64,000 bases of DNA from JAHEZL01 sp046074525 (GTDB taxonomy: Bacteria > Bacteroidota > Bacteroidia > Flavobacteriales_C > GCA-002722245): assembly GCA_046074525.1 (NCBI GenBank), contig JBJTOK010000045.1:1-64000 (forward strand), given 5' to 3'. The notes under the pieces were generated by a model. The model was given only the letters and a program-made list of their open reading frames with translations, made no database searches and was not told the origin of the DNA. A program made the translations under genes and the position numbers. Below are positions 42,708-50,629 of the stretch, piece by piece. Numbering within the stretch: the first letter of the stretch is position 1; each line of letters opens with the position of its first letter.

Positions 42708-44399
42708 CTACTTACTGTTTTGTGTAACAATTTTTCCCTTACTCATTACAATCTCTTTGTCAAATAACTTAGTTGTAAACACATGTTTCACTACAGCCAT
42801 CCAACCCATTTTTGGATACACCCTGACAATTCTGTGAAACAGTTCTTCATTTTCCTCTCCCGACAATTGATGGGAATAATCTTCCACCAAAAGAAAATCG
42901 GGATTTGTTACCAAAGCCCTGCACAACATAATAAGCACCCGAGCTTTGGAAGAAACATTCTTTCCTTCTGGTTCTAAAATGCAATCAAATCCGTCTTTGA
43001 GATGTTGAATTTCATCATTTAAGCCCACCAACTTTGCTACAGTAATTACTTCTTCAATTCCAATATTTTTCCTTCCCAGGGAAATATTTTCATAAATGCT
43101 TCCGAAAAACAATTGTGAAGTTTCCTGGCTCAATGCCACCCTTTGTCTTAGTTCATCCTTGTTCCAATTTTGCATGGCTACATTATTAAACAAAATGCTA
43201 CCCTGATAATCGCTTCGCATACCAGCTAAGCATTGCAACAAAAATGATTTACCCGATGCATTTTCACCAACAATGGAATAACGTTGTCCTTTCTCAATTT
43301 CCAAACTAAACTCAGTCAAAAGCTGCTTACCATCAGGAAATGTGAAATTCAGATTTTCAATTTTCAAGGCAATACCACTTTCGCCTTCCCCTTTGTATCC
43401 ATCGTTTACTTTAGTATCATCAAGAGGCAAATCAGTTACCTGACCATACTTCTCTAAAGCCGTTAACACGTCGTATACCGTAGATAAAGAAAGAATCATT
43501 TTCTCCACCGAGGACAACACCATTAAAATAATAATCTCTGAAGCCACAAACTGCCCAACATTCATTTGTCGCTCCATCACCAGGTACCCGCCTAACAGTA
43601 GTATTCCGGCAGCAATTGCGGCTTTAAAAGCCACCATGTTATAAAACTGAAATTTCAGGATCTTAAAATGCTTTTTTCTGTAGCTCAAGTATTCTTTTAA
43701 AAAGTCATCGGTCTTGGCAAGTGGTAAACCAGCCGTTTGATTTACTTTGTAAACACCCATTGTTCTGGCGACTTCCTCCAACCAATAGGCTATGTAATAC
43801 TTGTATTTTGATTCCCCCAAACTTGTTTGAATTCCTGCTGAAGTAGTAAATCGTAATATAAGATAAATGCTTACAATGAGCAGAACGCTAAACACAATAA
43901 AAAAGGGATGGTAGAAGGAAAGCAAAATTAATCCAAATATGATTTGCAGTGAAGCTGAGGAAAAATCAATCAACAATTTTGAAATCCCCTTTTGAATAGC
44001 TGCTGTTTCAAAAAATCGATTAGCAATTTCAGGCACATGTTTTCCAACCAAATATTTCAAATTTAACCTTGGTAAACGGTAGGCATACTCGAACGAAGCA
44101 TGCGCAAATATTTTTTGCTGCAAATTTTCGGTAACCGTTAACTGCATTACCTGCATGATACCCGAAAGGATAATACCCAACACCACAAGGAAAACCAAAA
44201 CGATCCATGATGCAGACAACTGACCCGAGGTAATAAACCCTATAATTGCCTGAATTCCCAAGGGAATACTTAAACTTAATATCCCACCAAATAAGGCGTA
44301 TATATATATGCTAGTTATGTATTGTTTACTACTAACCAGTAAACGATACAATCGGAGCAACACCTCCGAATTATTTGTTTTATCACCCATGCCTTCCAT
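42708..44399 (-). CDS. ABC exporter with divergent nucleotide-binding motifs
   Basis: 563 residues from ATG 44399 (frame open to a TTG at 44420). About six transmembrane helices (30-310) and one nucleotide-binding domain; no C39 peptidase domain. Walker A is normal (GENASGKS, 378-385). The LSGGQ signature is replaced by NVSSK (481-485), and Walker B reads FLLVED (502-507), Glu-Asp where Asp-Glu is usual, followed by YSHQL instead of ATSAL. These changes predict weak or altered ATP hydrolysis, or asymmetric use. With HlyD and TolC partners next to it, it resembles a type I secretion or peptide export system. Substrate unknown. Confidence 0.88.
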   Translation of the reverse strand: MEGMGDKTNNSEVLLRLYRLLVSSKQYITSIYIYALFGGILSLSIPLGIQAIIGFITSGQLSASWIVLVFLVVLGIILSGIMQVMQLTVTENLQQKIFAHASFEYAYRLPRLNLKYLVGKHVPEIANRFFETAAIQKGISKLLIDFSSASLQIIFGLILLSFYHPFFIVFSVLLIVSIYLILRFTTSAGIQTSLGESKYKYYIAYWLEEVARTMGVYKVNQTAGLPLAKTDDFLKEYLSYRKKHFKILKFQFYNMVAFKAAIAAGILLLGGYLVMERQMNVGQFVASEIIILMVLSSVEKMILSLSTVYDVLTALEKYGQVTDLPLDDTKVNDGYKGEGESGIALKIENLNFTFPDGKQLLTEFSLEIEKGQRYSIVGENASGKSFLLQCLAGMRSDYQGSILFNNVAMQNWNKDELRQRVALSQETSQLFFGSIYENISLGRKNIGIEEVITVAKLVGLNDEIQHLKDGFDCILEPEGKNVSSKARVLIMLCRALVTNPDFLLVEDYSHQLSGEENEELFHRIVRVYPKMGWMAVVKHVFTTKLFDKEIVMSKGKIVTQNSK

Positions 44400-44409
44400 T
44401 TTTCTTTCT

Positions 44410-45084
44410 TTAAACACCAATTGTATTAAATAACATTTCCTGTAAAAACTTAACCAAATCTTTATCCATTTCTTCCTTTCTTAAATCTGCCAGCGAAGGT
44501 AAATTCATGGCAAAATATTTTTGTGTGTGCGACATCTCTAAAAGAGTACTCGATAAAGAATGTGAAAATTTATACTTTGGATTACAATCACCGATGATGA
44601 CAGAAATTCTATTACACAAATCTTTGTAGGGCTTGAAAAATTGATCCTTATTGTCGGTAGACACATGCCTTGTGAGATAAGCCTTCGATCCTTCCTTCAT
44701 GTACAACTCAAAAGCCCTTTGTTCATTAATAAATGTGTAATTATTGCTTTCGTCCATAGGGAAAACCAAGCTCTCAATCACTTTCTTTAAACGATCTTTT
44801 GGGGACGAAATATTATTGATTTGAAAAAGCACTTTATAATCCAGAAAAGTCCAGTACCAATTTACTAAATACACCAATAACCGATGTTTATTTTCAAAAT
44901 AACGGTAAACCGTTGCTTCAGTAGTACCTATTTCCTTGGCCAGTTTTTTAAAGGTAAACTCCTCAAAACCTAAATCGTTAATAAGCCTTAACCCTTCATT
45001 AACAATATTTTTACCAATAGCTGAGTCTTCAGGATTCTTTAAAAACAGCTTCTCATTAATTACTATCCTAATTGAAAGTTGCAT
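44410..45084 (-). CDS. TetR-family transcriptional regulator
   Basis: 224 residues. The N-terminal helix-turn-helix (about 27-73: IVNEGLRLINDLGFEEFTFK, LAKEIGTTEATVYRYFENKH) is typical TetR; the C-terminal ligand domain is unlike well-known subfamilies. It is the first gene of the exporter operon, ten bases before the ABC gene start, so it probably represses that operon until the transported compound or a signal binds. It is divergent from the SbtA-like permease gene. Confidence 0.92.
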   Translation of the reverse strand: MQLSIRIVINEKLFLKNPEDSAIGKNIVNEGLRLINDLGFEEFTFKKLAKEIGTTEATVYRYFENKHRLLVYLVNWYWTFLDYKVLFQINNISSPKDRLKKVIESLVFPMDESNNYTFINEQRAFELYMKEGSKAYLTRHVSTDNKDQFFKPYKDLCNRISVIIGDCNPKYKFSHSLSSTLLEMSHTQKYFAMNLPSLADLRKEEMDKDLVKFLQEMLFNTIGV

Positions 45085-45191
45085 ACTTTTTAATTAAAGC
45101 GACAATATATACAAAAATATTTTTACACACAACAACAATAGCATTACTATCATATAATAAATTTTGCTATCATTGTAAAAAAGTTCTAAAT
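45085..45191. promoter_or_regulatory. Divergent promoter region of tetR-exporter and sbtA-like genes
   Basis: AT-rich. TTTTTACA (45120-45127) and TGTAAAAA (45174-45181) are exact complements, and CTATCAT occurs twice, 20 bp apart (45147-45153 and 45167-45173). Either could be the TetR operator; the evidence is spacing and repetition only. Confidence 0.4.
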
Positions 45192-46139
45192 ATGAAATCC
45201 ATTCTCGACCCTGTAGTCCTCTTCTTTATACTAGGCTCTATAGCCGGCATAGTTAAATCCGATTTACGGGTTCCTCAATCATTCTATAACACTATCAGCA
45301 TATATCTGCTATTATCAATCGGAATCAAAGGTGGAATCGAACTGTACCATTCAGAAGTATCGAATATACTTTTTCCCATTTTCATCACACTACTTTTAGG
45401 CGCTTGCACAACTTTGATCGCACACTTTATATTAAGAAAAACAAAAAAATTCAACACGTACGACGCTATTTCCATTGCAACGCATTACGGCTCAGTGAGC
45501 GCTGTAACCTTCGCAGTAGTACTCTCTTACTTAAAAACCAGAGAGATCACCTACGAAAAGTACATGACGGTGCTTCTTGTTATGCTGGAAATTCCAGCAT
45601 TAATAACAGGAGTTTTCCTGGCACAATCTATCAGCAATAAGCCTGGAAAAAAATTGCCCGAAGTATTAAAAGAAGTCTTTTTAGGTAAAAGTATCTTATT
45701 AATTGTGGGCGGCCTCCTTATTGGCTATGCCATTGGTTATACCAACAATAAACAAATCAATTTCTTCTTCTTCGACCTATTCAAAGGCTTCCTCTGCTTG
45801 TTTATGTTAGAAATGGGAATTATAACTTCTGAACGCTTTAAGGATTTGAAAAAAGTAGGTATTACTTTAATCCTCTTTGGCACCGCTATGCCAATAATTT
45901 CCGCGTGCTTAGGAATTGCTACCGCTATCATGGCCGATCTATCTGAAGGCGGTGCAATTGTTTTTGCAACAATGGCAGCAAGCGCATCCTACATCGCTGC
46001 TCCTGCTGCAATGAAAATTGCTTTACCACAAGCTAACGTGACGTACTCACTAACTGCAGCACTTGGTATCACCTTTCCCTTCAACATTATTGTAGGGATT
46101 CCGCTTTACAGTGTGCTAGCGCACTACATTTACCTGTAA
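45192..46139 (+). CDS. SbtA-like sodium-dependent bicarbonate permease family protein
   Basis: 315 residues from ATG 45192 (an upstream ATG at 45072 would overlap tetR and adds a nonmembrane stretch). About ten helices, with the SbtA-family features: DPVVLFFILGSIAGIVKSDL at the start, YNTISIYLLLSIGIKGGIEL, ISIATHYGSVSAVTFAV, ASASYIAAPAAMKIALP and ALGITFPFNIIVGIPLY. In cyanobacteria this family imports bicarbonate with sodium. In a heterotroph it could feed carboxylases. No PII-like SbtB gene is adjacent. Confidence 0.88.
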   Translation: MKSILDPVVLFFILGSIAGIVKSDLRVPQSFYNTISIYLLLSIGIKGGIELYHSEVSNILFPIFITLLLGACTTLIAHFILRKTKKFNTYDAISIATHYGSVSAVTFAVVLSYLKTREITYEKYMTVLLVMLEIPALITGVFLAQSISNKPGKKLPEVLKEVFLGKSILLIVGGLLIGYAIGYTNNKQINFFFFDLFKGFLCLFMLEMGIITSERFKDLKKVGITLILFGTAMPIISACLGIATAIMADLSEGGAIVFATMAASASYIAAPAAMKIALPQANVTYSLTAALGITFPFNIIVGIPLYSVLAHYIYL

Positions 46140-46202
46140 ATGCAGTAAATATTAAACAAAAAGTCTCGGTTGATCAATCCACTAAAACAAAAGCAAATAC
46201 TC

Positions 46203-46370
46203 ATGAAAAAAAAGGAAAACGTAACGCTAATTGAAGGAAAATTCTCTCACGAAGAAGCTAAAGACAATTTAACCAATGTGATTTCCGCAAAAATTCAATT
46301 CACATTATTACTAGAACAACTACAATTCCACAATAAATTTGAAAACTGCGGAAGATTTCAGATTCACTGA
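46203..46370 (+). CDS. Possible small protein of 55 residues
   Basis: ATG 46203 follows the permease gene by 64 bp. The first part, KKKENVTLIEGKFSHEEAKD NLTNVISAKIQF, resembles from memory the start of a small Bacteroidota protein family. The rest (TLLLEQLQFHNKFENCGRFQ) does not continue it, which may mean a frameshifted or decayed copy. The nearby permease suggests cotranscription. Existence as a functional gene is uncertain. Confidence 0.4.
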   Translation: MKKKENVTLIEGKFSHEEAKDNLTNVISAKIQFTLLLEQLQFHNKFENCGRFQIH

Positions 46371-46432
46371 GTTTTCTAAATGTAATTATTTACCGGGAAA
46401 TTATAACAATAATGCGTTGTTTGCTAAAAAAT

Positions 46433-46505
46433 GGTCTTTGCAGAGACGCAAGATTTTGCGTGTCCACCAAAAACGATGACGCAAAATTTGCCTCTCTGCA
46501 AGACC
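46433..46505. terminator. Long imperfect hairpin, bidirectional terminator or dispersed repeat
   Basis: GGTCTTTGCAGAGACGCAAG on the left faces CTCTCTGCAAGACC on the right (73 bp overall), including the word GACGCAAAATTTTGCGTC in imperfect form. It separates the plus-strand permease unit from the minus-strand heparinase gene that ends at 46508. The GAGACGCAAAATTTTGCGTCTC palindrome type is common in Bacteroidota intergenic regions, so this may be a copy of a repeat family that also ends transcripts. Confidence 0.65.
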
Positions 46506-46507
46506 AA

Positions 46508-49300
46508 TTACAACTTATCTATTTTGCTATACGCAATTTCTCCATTATTGAATTCTACTTTCAGGACGTACAATCCTGTTGCTAAATCCTCACCAAAAGC
46601 AGCGTTGGTATTGGTAGAATAAAACACTTCCTGCCCTTGCAAATCAAACACATGCAAAGCTTTAACATCAGCAGCTTTCAAAACAAAAGCACCCTGCGAT
46701 GGATTAGGATATACCTCTACTCCTTCTTTCACTATAGTCTTTGCAGAAGTTGTGCTGATAATAAAAACCACATCACTTTGAGCTGGCGAAACTAGAGATG
46801 CCAAAGGCTTGCTGCCCCAAACAAAAGTGTTTGGCACTTGAAATGGCGTAAGGGTAATGGTTTGCATGGCCACATCGTAATTAACAGCATAATCGGAAAA
46901 ATCATGATCAATAGCAATGCCATCCCATAGTAAAGGTGCTTTATCTCCACCAATCACCATTCCGCTTACATCACCATTGGCATTCTCCTGTAACAAATAT
47001 CCTTTACTATTGAAAGAAAATTTGAACTGAGTAGTTGATTTAGCCGAAAATCCTGAAGAATACACTACTTTATTACCGTTAGGCAAAGTGAGCGATAAAG
47101 CGGCCGTTTTCGCATCAGGAGACAAATCTTTAAATACAATATCAGTGGTGAGCCCTTTGGAAGGAAGAATAATCGTTCCTAAAGCTTGATTTCCTGTCCC
47201 ACTCCAAGTGGTATGAATATCCACAGCCGGAGTAATTTTACTGATACTTGGAGCATACCACCCCATAGCCGGACTGGCTTGATTGTAATATTTCACGTAA
47301 TCTAATCCCGATACTTTTCCGAAATTTTGCAAACGAATATTTGGACCGCCAGGATCAGAAGTCAGAATTCTTTTATTGGTTTTATCAAAATTCACCTGCG
47401 CTTCTGTAAAGCCATAAATTTTATTAGTAGGTTCATAAGGCTCAAAATTCCAAACCTGTGAATAGGTGTGCGATCCAGCACCACTGTTGGTCAAAAAATC
47501 GGTCATGATCCATATTCCTGCTTCTTTAAGAAAAACCACCTGACGATTGTGCGTTACATCTGTAACCGATGCTGTGGTAGCTCCAATGGCACAATAGCCT
47601 TTATCAAAAGTACCTTCCAAAAAATCTTCTGTTGCCGAATTGTAAAAGCGAGAGGAAATTGGCGTTGATGCCTGTGAATTCAGAATAGAATTCTTGTTTT
47701 GTGATTTTCCATCTACAATAACGGTGTTGGCTTTCAGCGAAGAGTTTTCACTGATGTAAGCTCCCTGTGGTCCGGTGAGATCCCCGAAATAGTCAGGTGG
47801 ACCGTCGGTAGCCAGCAGTTCGCGACCGAAGGCCACTACCTGAATGCTGTTGTTATCGCCCATTTTGTGTCCGCGTGCCGCACGACCAGCCATGAAAAAC
47901 AAATAACTATCATCTATCGTCCAACCTTGACGCTGTACATAATATCCGCTATAAGGAAAAGATATAGAAGTGAAAGAAGGCGCAGGAGTTTTGCCGTTGA
48001 AAGCGTTTACAATTTGCTTAGACAATGCATCGGAAGACGCTGAAATCGTTTTCTTATAAGTATCGGAAACGGTGGTACTCGTCCACACATTGGTTGCTCC
48101 GCTGTGAGCACAATTGCCCACGAGCGGAGCCGCCATCAGCGGAGTTTTGAGGGCCCACAATAGTCTTTCAAAATCGACTACACCATCGGATATCAAGGTA
48201 ATGACAGGCATTTTAGCACGACCGGCCGAAGTGGCCATATCAATTAAATCTTTCATTTTCCCGGCGTCGGTCTGGTTGTAATTGAAGGATTGTTCCAGAA
48301 AACCACCATCCTTTGCACACATGGTATTCATGTAGTCGGTAAGTCCGGCAATCACTTCTGCTTCAGTAATCGCAGTTGCCTTGAACTCCGGGAAAGCCAA
48401 ACACATCATCATCAAAGAATACAAACCATTAAATCGCTGGTTGGGCACTTTTCCGGCGTAGCGGTAGGCCGACAATAACGCACCTGGATTGTCGAGTACG
48501 AGTCCGGCCGCCACATTCGCCAAATGTTTTGCCGAAATGCATTTGGTGTTTTGCGCCACCACTTTCGAGCGCGATGTATTGATCACGTTGCTCCACGAAG
48601 AAATTTTACTTTCGCCTGGCAGGTTTTTGGCGAACACGCCCAAACACTTCACAATATTGGCCACGCGATCGCCCTGCCACAATACTTCCTGCGCTTCGGT
48701 ACTCCAGCGCGGCGAGTATTTTTTCTGGTCGGCAGCCGATAATGCCTGCAGTAATTTTTTTTGTCGCAGCGCAAAATCACTTGATACCTGAAACCACTTT
48801 TTCAGATAAATAGTATCGGGTGTTTTATGATAAGTCGCAGGCAGAGGAATGAACATCATATAACTCGCAATTTCGCCATCATCATCTTCCATTCCTCCGG
48901 GAGGCGTAGCGATCCACTTCACATCTTTTGGGGTTTTGTATGGTGAATTGGTGAGGTCGAAATAATCGTAATAACTTTTTGATCCGGTGTAATACGAAGT
49001 CGGTGTCATTTTTTCCACCAGCATATTGGCGAAGTTGATGTAGTAGCCATTCTGGCAATTGGAATGCCAGTTGAACTCGCCGAGATTGAGTCGGCGCAAA
49101 CGGTTCACCACCGTGTCGCGCCACACTTCCAGTGCCGCATCGTATTTTTTTGCCGTCACCAGAGCCGACACGCTTTTCATGTCACTGCGCGTTAAATCAA
49201 TGAGATTAAAAAATTCAGCCGTAGTGGAAGGCACCTGAGCTTCAACTGACATCGTGCTACCAAACAGAAAAAGCCAACAAAGTAAATTTTTATAATTCAT
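46508..49300 (-). CDS. Heparinase II/III-like polysaccharide lyase with T9SS tail
   Basis: 930 residues, signal peptide NLLCWLFLFGSTMSVEAQ. The N-terminal half (about 25-420) is a helical toroid-like domain (LGEFNWHSNCQNGYYINFAN, RWSTEAQEVLWQGDRVANIV, FLEQSFNYNQTDAGKMKD). The second half has the heparinase II/III signature block GHKMGDNNSIQVVAFGRELL and NRQVVFLKEAGIWIMTDFL in a beta-sandwich. The last 80 residues (YPNPSQGAFVLKA, LATGLYVLKVEFN) are a type A sorting domain. Such enzymes cleave uronic-acid polysaccharides such as alginate or heparin-like chains; substrate unknown. It heads its own transcript, preceded by the shared upstream element. Confidence 0.85.
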   Translation of the reverse strand: MNYKNLLCWLFLFGSTMSVEAQVPSTTAEFFNLIDLTRSDMKSVSALVTAKKYDAALEVWRDTVVNRLRRLNLGEFNWHSNCQNGYYINFANMLVEKMTPTSYYTGSKSYYDYFDLTNSPYKTPKDVKWIATPPGGMEDDDGEIASYMMFIPLPATYHKTPDTIYLKKWFQVSSDFALRQKKLLQALSAADQKKYSPRWSTEAQEVLWQGDRVANIVKCLGVFAKNLPGESKISSWSNVINTSRSKVVAQNTKCISAKHLANVAAGLVLDNPGALLSAYRYAGKVPNQRFNGLYSLMMMCLAFPEFKATAITEAEVIAGLTDYMNTMCAKDGGFLEQSFNYNQTDAGKMKDLIDMATSAGRAKMPVITLISDGVVDFERLLWALKTPLMAAPLVGNCAHSGATNVWTSTTVSDTYKKTISASSDALSKQIVNAFNGKTPAPSFTSISFPYSGYYVQRQGWTIDDSYLFFMAGRAARGHKMGDNNSIQVVAFGRELLATDGPPDYFGDLTGPQGAYISENSSLKANTVIVDGKSQNKNSILNSQASTPISSRFYNSATEDFLEGTFDKGYCAIGATTASVTDVTHNRQVVFLKEAGIWIMTDFLTNSGAGSHTYSQVWNFEPYEPTNKIYGFTEAQVNFDKTNKRILTSDPGGPNIRLQNFGKVSGLDYVKYYNQASPAMGWYAPSISKITPAVDIHTTWSGTGNQALGTIILPSKGLTTDIVFKDLSPDAKTAALSLTLPNGNKVVYSSGFSAKSTTQFKFSFNSKGYLLQENANGDVSGMVIGGDKAPLLWDGIAIDHDFSDYAVNYDVAMQTITLTPFQVPNTFVWGSKPLASLVSPAQSDVVFIISTTSAKTIVKEGVEVYPNPSQGAFVLKAADVKALHVFDLQGQEVFYSTNTNAAFGEDLATGLYVLKVEFNNGEIAYSKIDKL

Positions 49301-49330
49301 AGTGTATTGTATTATTCCCCCTTCAGCAAA

Positions 49331-49363
49331 GAATACCGTTTCTTAGTCTGAAAAGGTTGGGTA
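49331..49363 (-). promoter_or_regulatory. Shared upstream element, copy 1 (before heparinase gene)
   Basis: On the minus strand: TACCCAACCTT (49363-49353), 10 nt, GAAACGGTATTC (49342-49331), then TTTG. Both words and the 10-nt gap are identical at 55946-55914. The TATTCTTTG at the end resembles the Bacteroidota -7 box, so the element may be an extended promoter or an activator site plus promoter. Confidence 0.6.
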
Positions 49364-49429
49364 AAACAATACTTTTTTGAAAAAAACAGAAAAATGAATC
49401 GTAAGTGATGATGTTAAAAGCTAAGCAAC

Positions 49430-50629
49430 TTATTCTTTAATGAATTTTTGAATTTCGTTGTTGATTTTAACAAAATACAGTCCCGAACCCAGATGCTCAA
49501 CATTTATAATCAATAAGGCTTCAGCATTGGCATTTCCGGCAAACACCACTTCACCTATAGTATTAAAAATCAAAATTTCACCACCAACCTCAAAGGAAGA
49601 AATTTTTAATTGCTGATTTACGGGATTAGGATAAAGATGGAATGTTGCCTGATCTTTAATGATTTCATTAGTAGAAGTTGAAATCCCCGAACATTGAGTA
49701 GTATTAAGAGACAGGTCGGAAGGCAAAACAGCTGAAGTAATGGTAGATTTAAAATCATTACCACTTTGCACTACACCCGAACAACAGCTGCAATTGTACC
49801 AACCATTAACAACACCATTCTTATTGGTAAAATTCACCAAATTATTTTTTACCTGAATGGTACTTCCGGCACAAGTATAGCCAGCAGTAATCTCACTTTG
49901 CAGCCCCACATAAATCCCCACATTGGTCCAGGTTTTTTTAGATCCATAAACCTTGTTATTGATGATGGTGAGATTGTAGCCCGACGGAGCTGAAATACCA
50001 TATTGCCCTACGTCCACCAAGATATTGTCTTCACATCTGATGTCATGACTCCCATTGTCCCCAAGCATTATCCCTCCTCCTGACGTGCTTGGCCCACCTC
50101 CCCGAAATTGATTGCCAATAATTTGAATGGGATCAGCCACGGTTCCCGAAGAGGCATACATATTCACCAAATCTTCGGGATTTCCTGAGCCATAAGTATA
50201 ATCCAAAGTATTGTAATTTATGCGATTACCAGCGCCAGCACAGGTATTAAACTGTACAACCTGACCTCTAGGCTTAGCTCCTGCTATATTTTTAAAAGCA
50301 TTGCAATGAATGTTTATTCCACCTGTACAATTAATAGCATAAACTCCCGAATTCACATTTTCAAAATAGCATCCCGTAATTTCCACATTACTGCATTTGC
50401 TCAATTGAACTCCTATAATTCCCGAATTTAAACTAAAGGTACAGTTGGTGATCACCACATTGTTACAGCTGGTGAGGTAAATCGCCGCACCACTGGTTCC
50501 TGAATTGAAATATTTTCCATCAATTGTAATATTCGACTTATTGGAATAATTGATGGGAGCAGATGCTGTCTGGGCGTGAACCAGATTGCTAAACACCACC
50601 ATTACAATCACTAAAATCAACTTTCTCAT
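49430..50629 (-). CDS. Secreted right-handed beta-helix protein with T9SS tail
   Basis: 399 residues with a signal peptide (LILVIVMVVFSNLVHAQ). Residues about 30-310 are parallel beta-helix turns: SNITIDGKYFN, NNVVITNCTF, SNVEITGCYFENV, GINIHCNAF, HDIRCEDNILV, YNLTIINNKVYG. The sorting domain begins YPNPVNQQLKISS and ends GLYFVKINNEIQKFIKE. Beta-helices of this kind bind or cleave polysaccharides; no catalytic residues can be named. Its start overlaps the stop of the preceding gene by one base (TAATG), so it is cotranslated with the pectate-lyase-superfamily protein. Confidence 0.85.
   Translation of the reverse strand: MRKLILVIVMVVFSNLVHAQTASAPINYSNKSNITIDGKYFNSGTSGAAIYLTSCNNVVITNCTFSLNSGIIGVQLSKCSNVEITGCYFENVNSGVYAINCTGGINIHCNAFKNIAGAKPRGQVVQFNTCAGAGNRINYNTLDYTYGSGNPEDLVNMYASSGTVADPIQIIGNQFRGGGPSTSGGGIMLGDNGSHDIRCEDNILVDVGQYGISAPSGYNLTIINNKVYGSKKTWTNVGIYVGLQSEITAGYTCAGSTIQVKNNLVNFTNKNGVVNGWYNCSCCSGVVQSGNDFKSTITSAVLPSDLSLNTTQCSGISTSTNEIIKDQATFHLYPNPVNQQLKISSFEVGGEILIFNTIGEVVFAGNANAEALLIINVEHLGSGLYFVKINNEIQKFIKE

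Noticed and set aside
45072..45191. Upstream extension of the SbtA-like gene
   Set aside because: It overlaps the divergent tetR start and adds a nonfamily N-terminus; ATG 45192 matches the family start.
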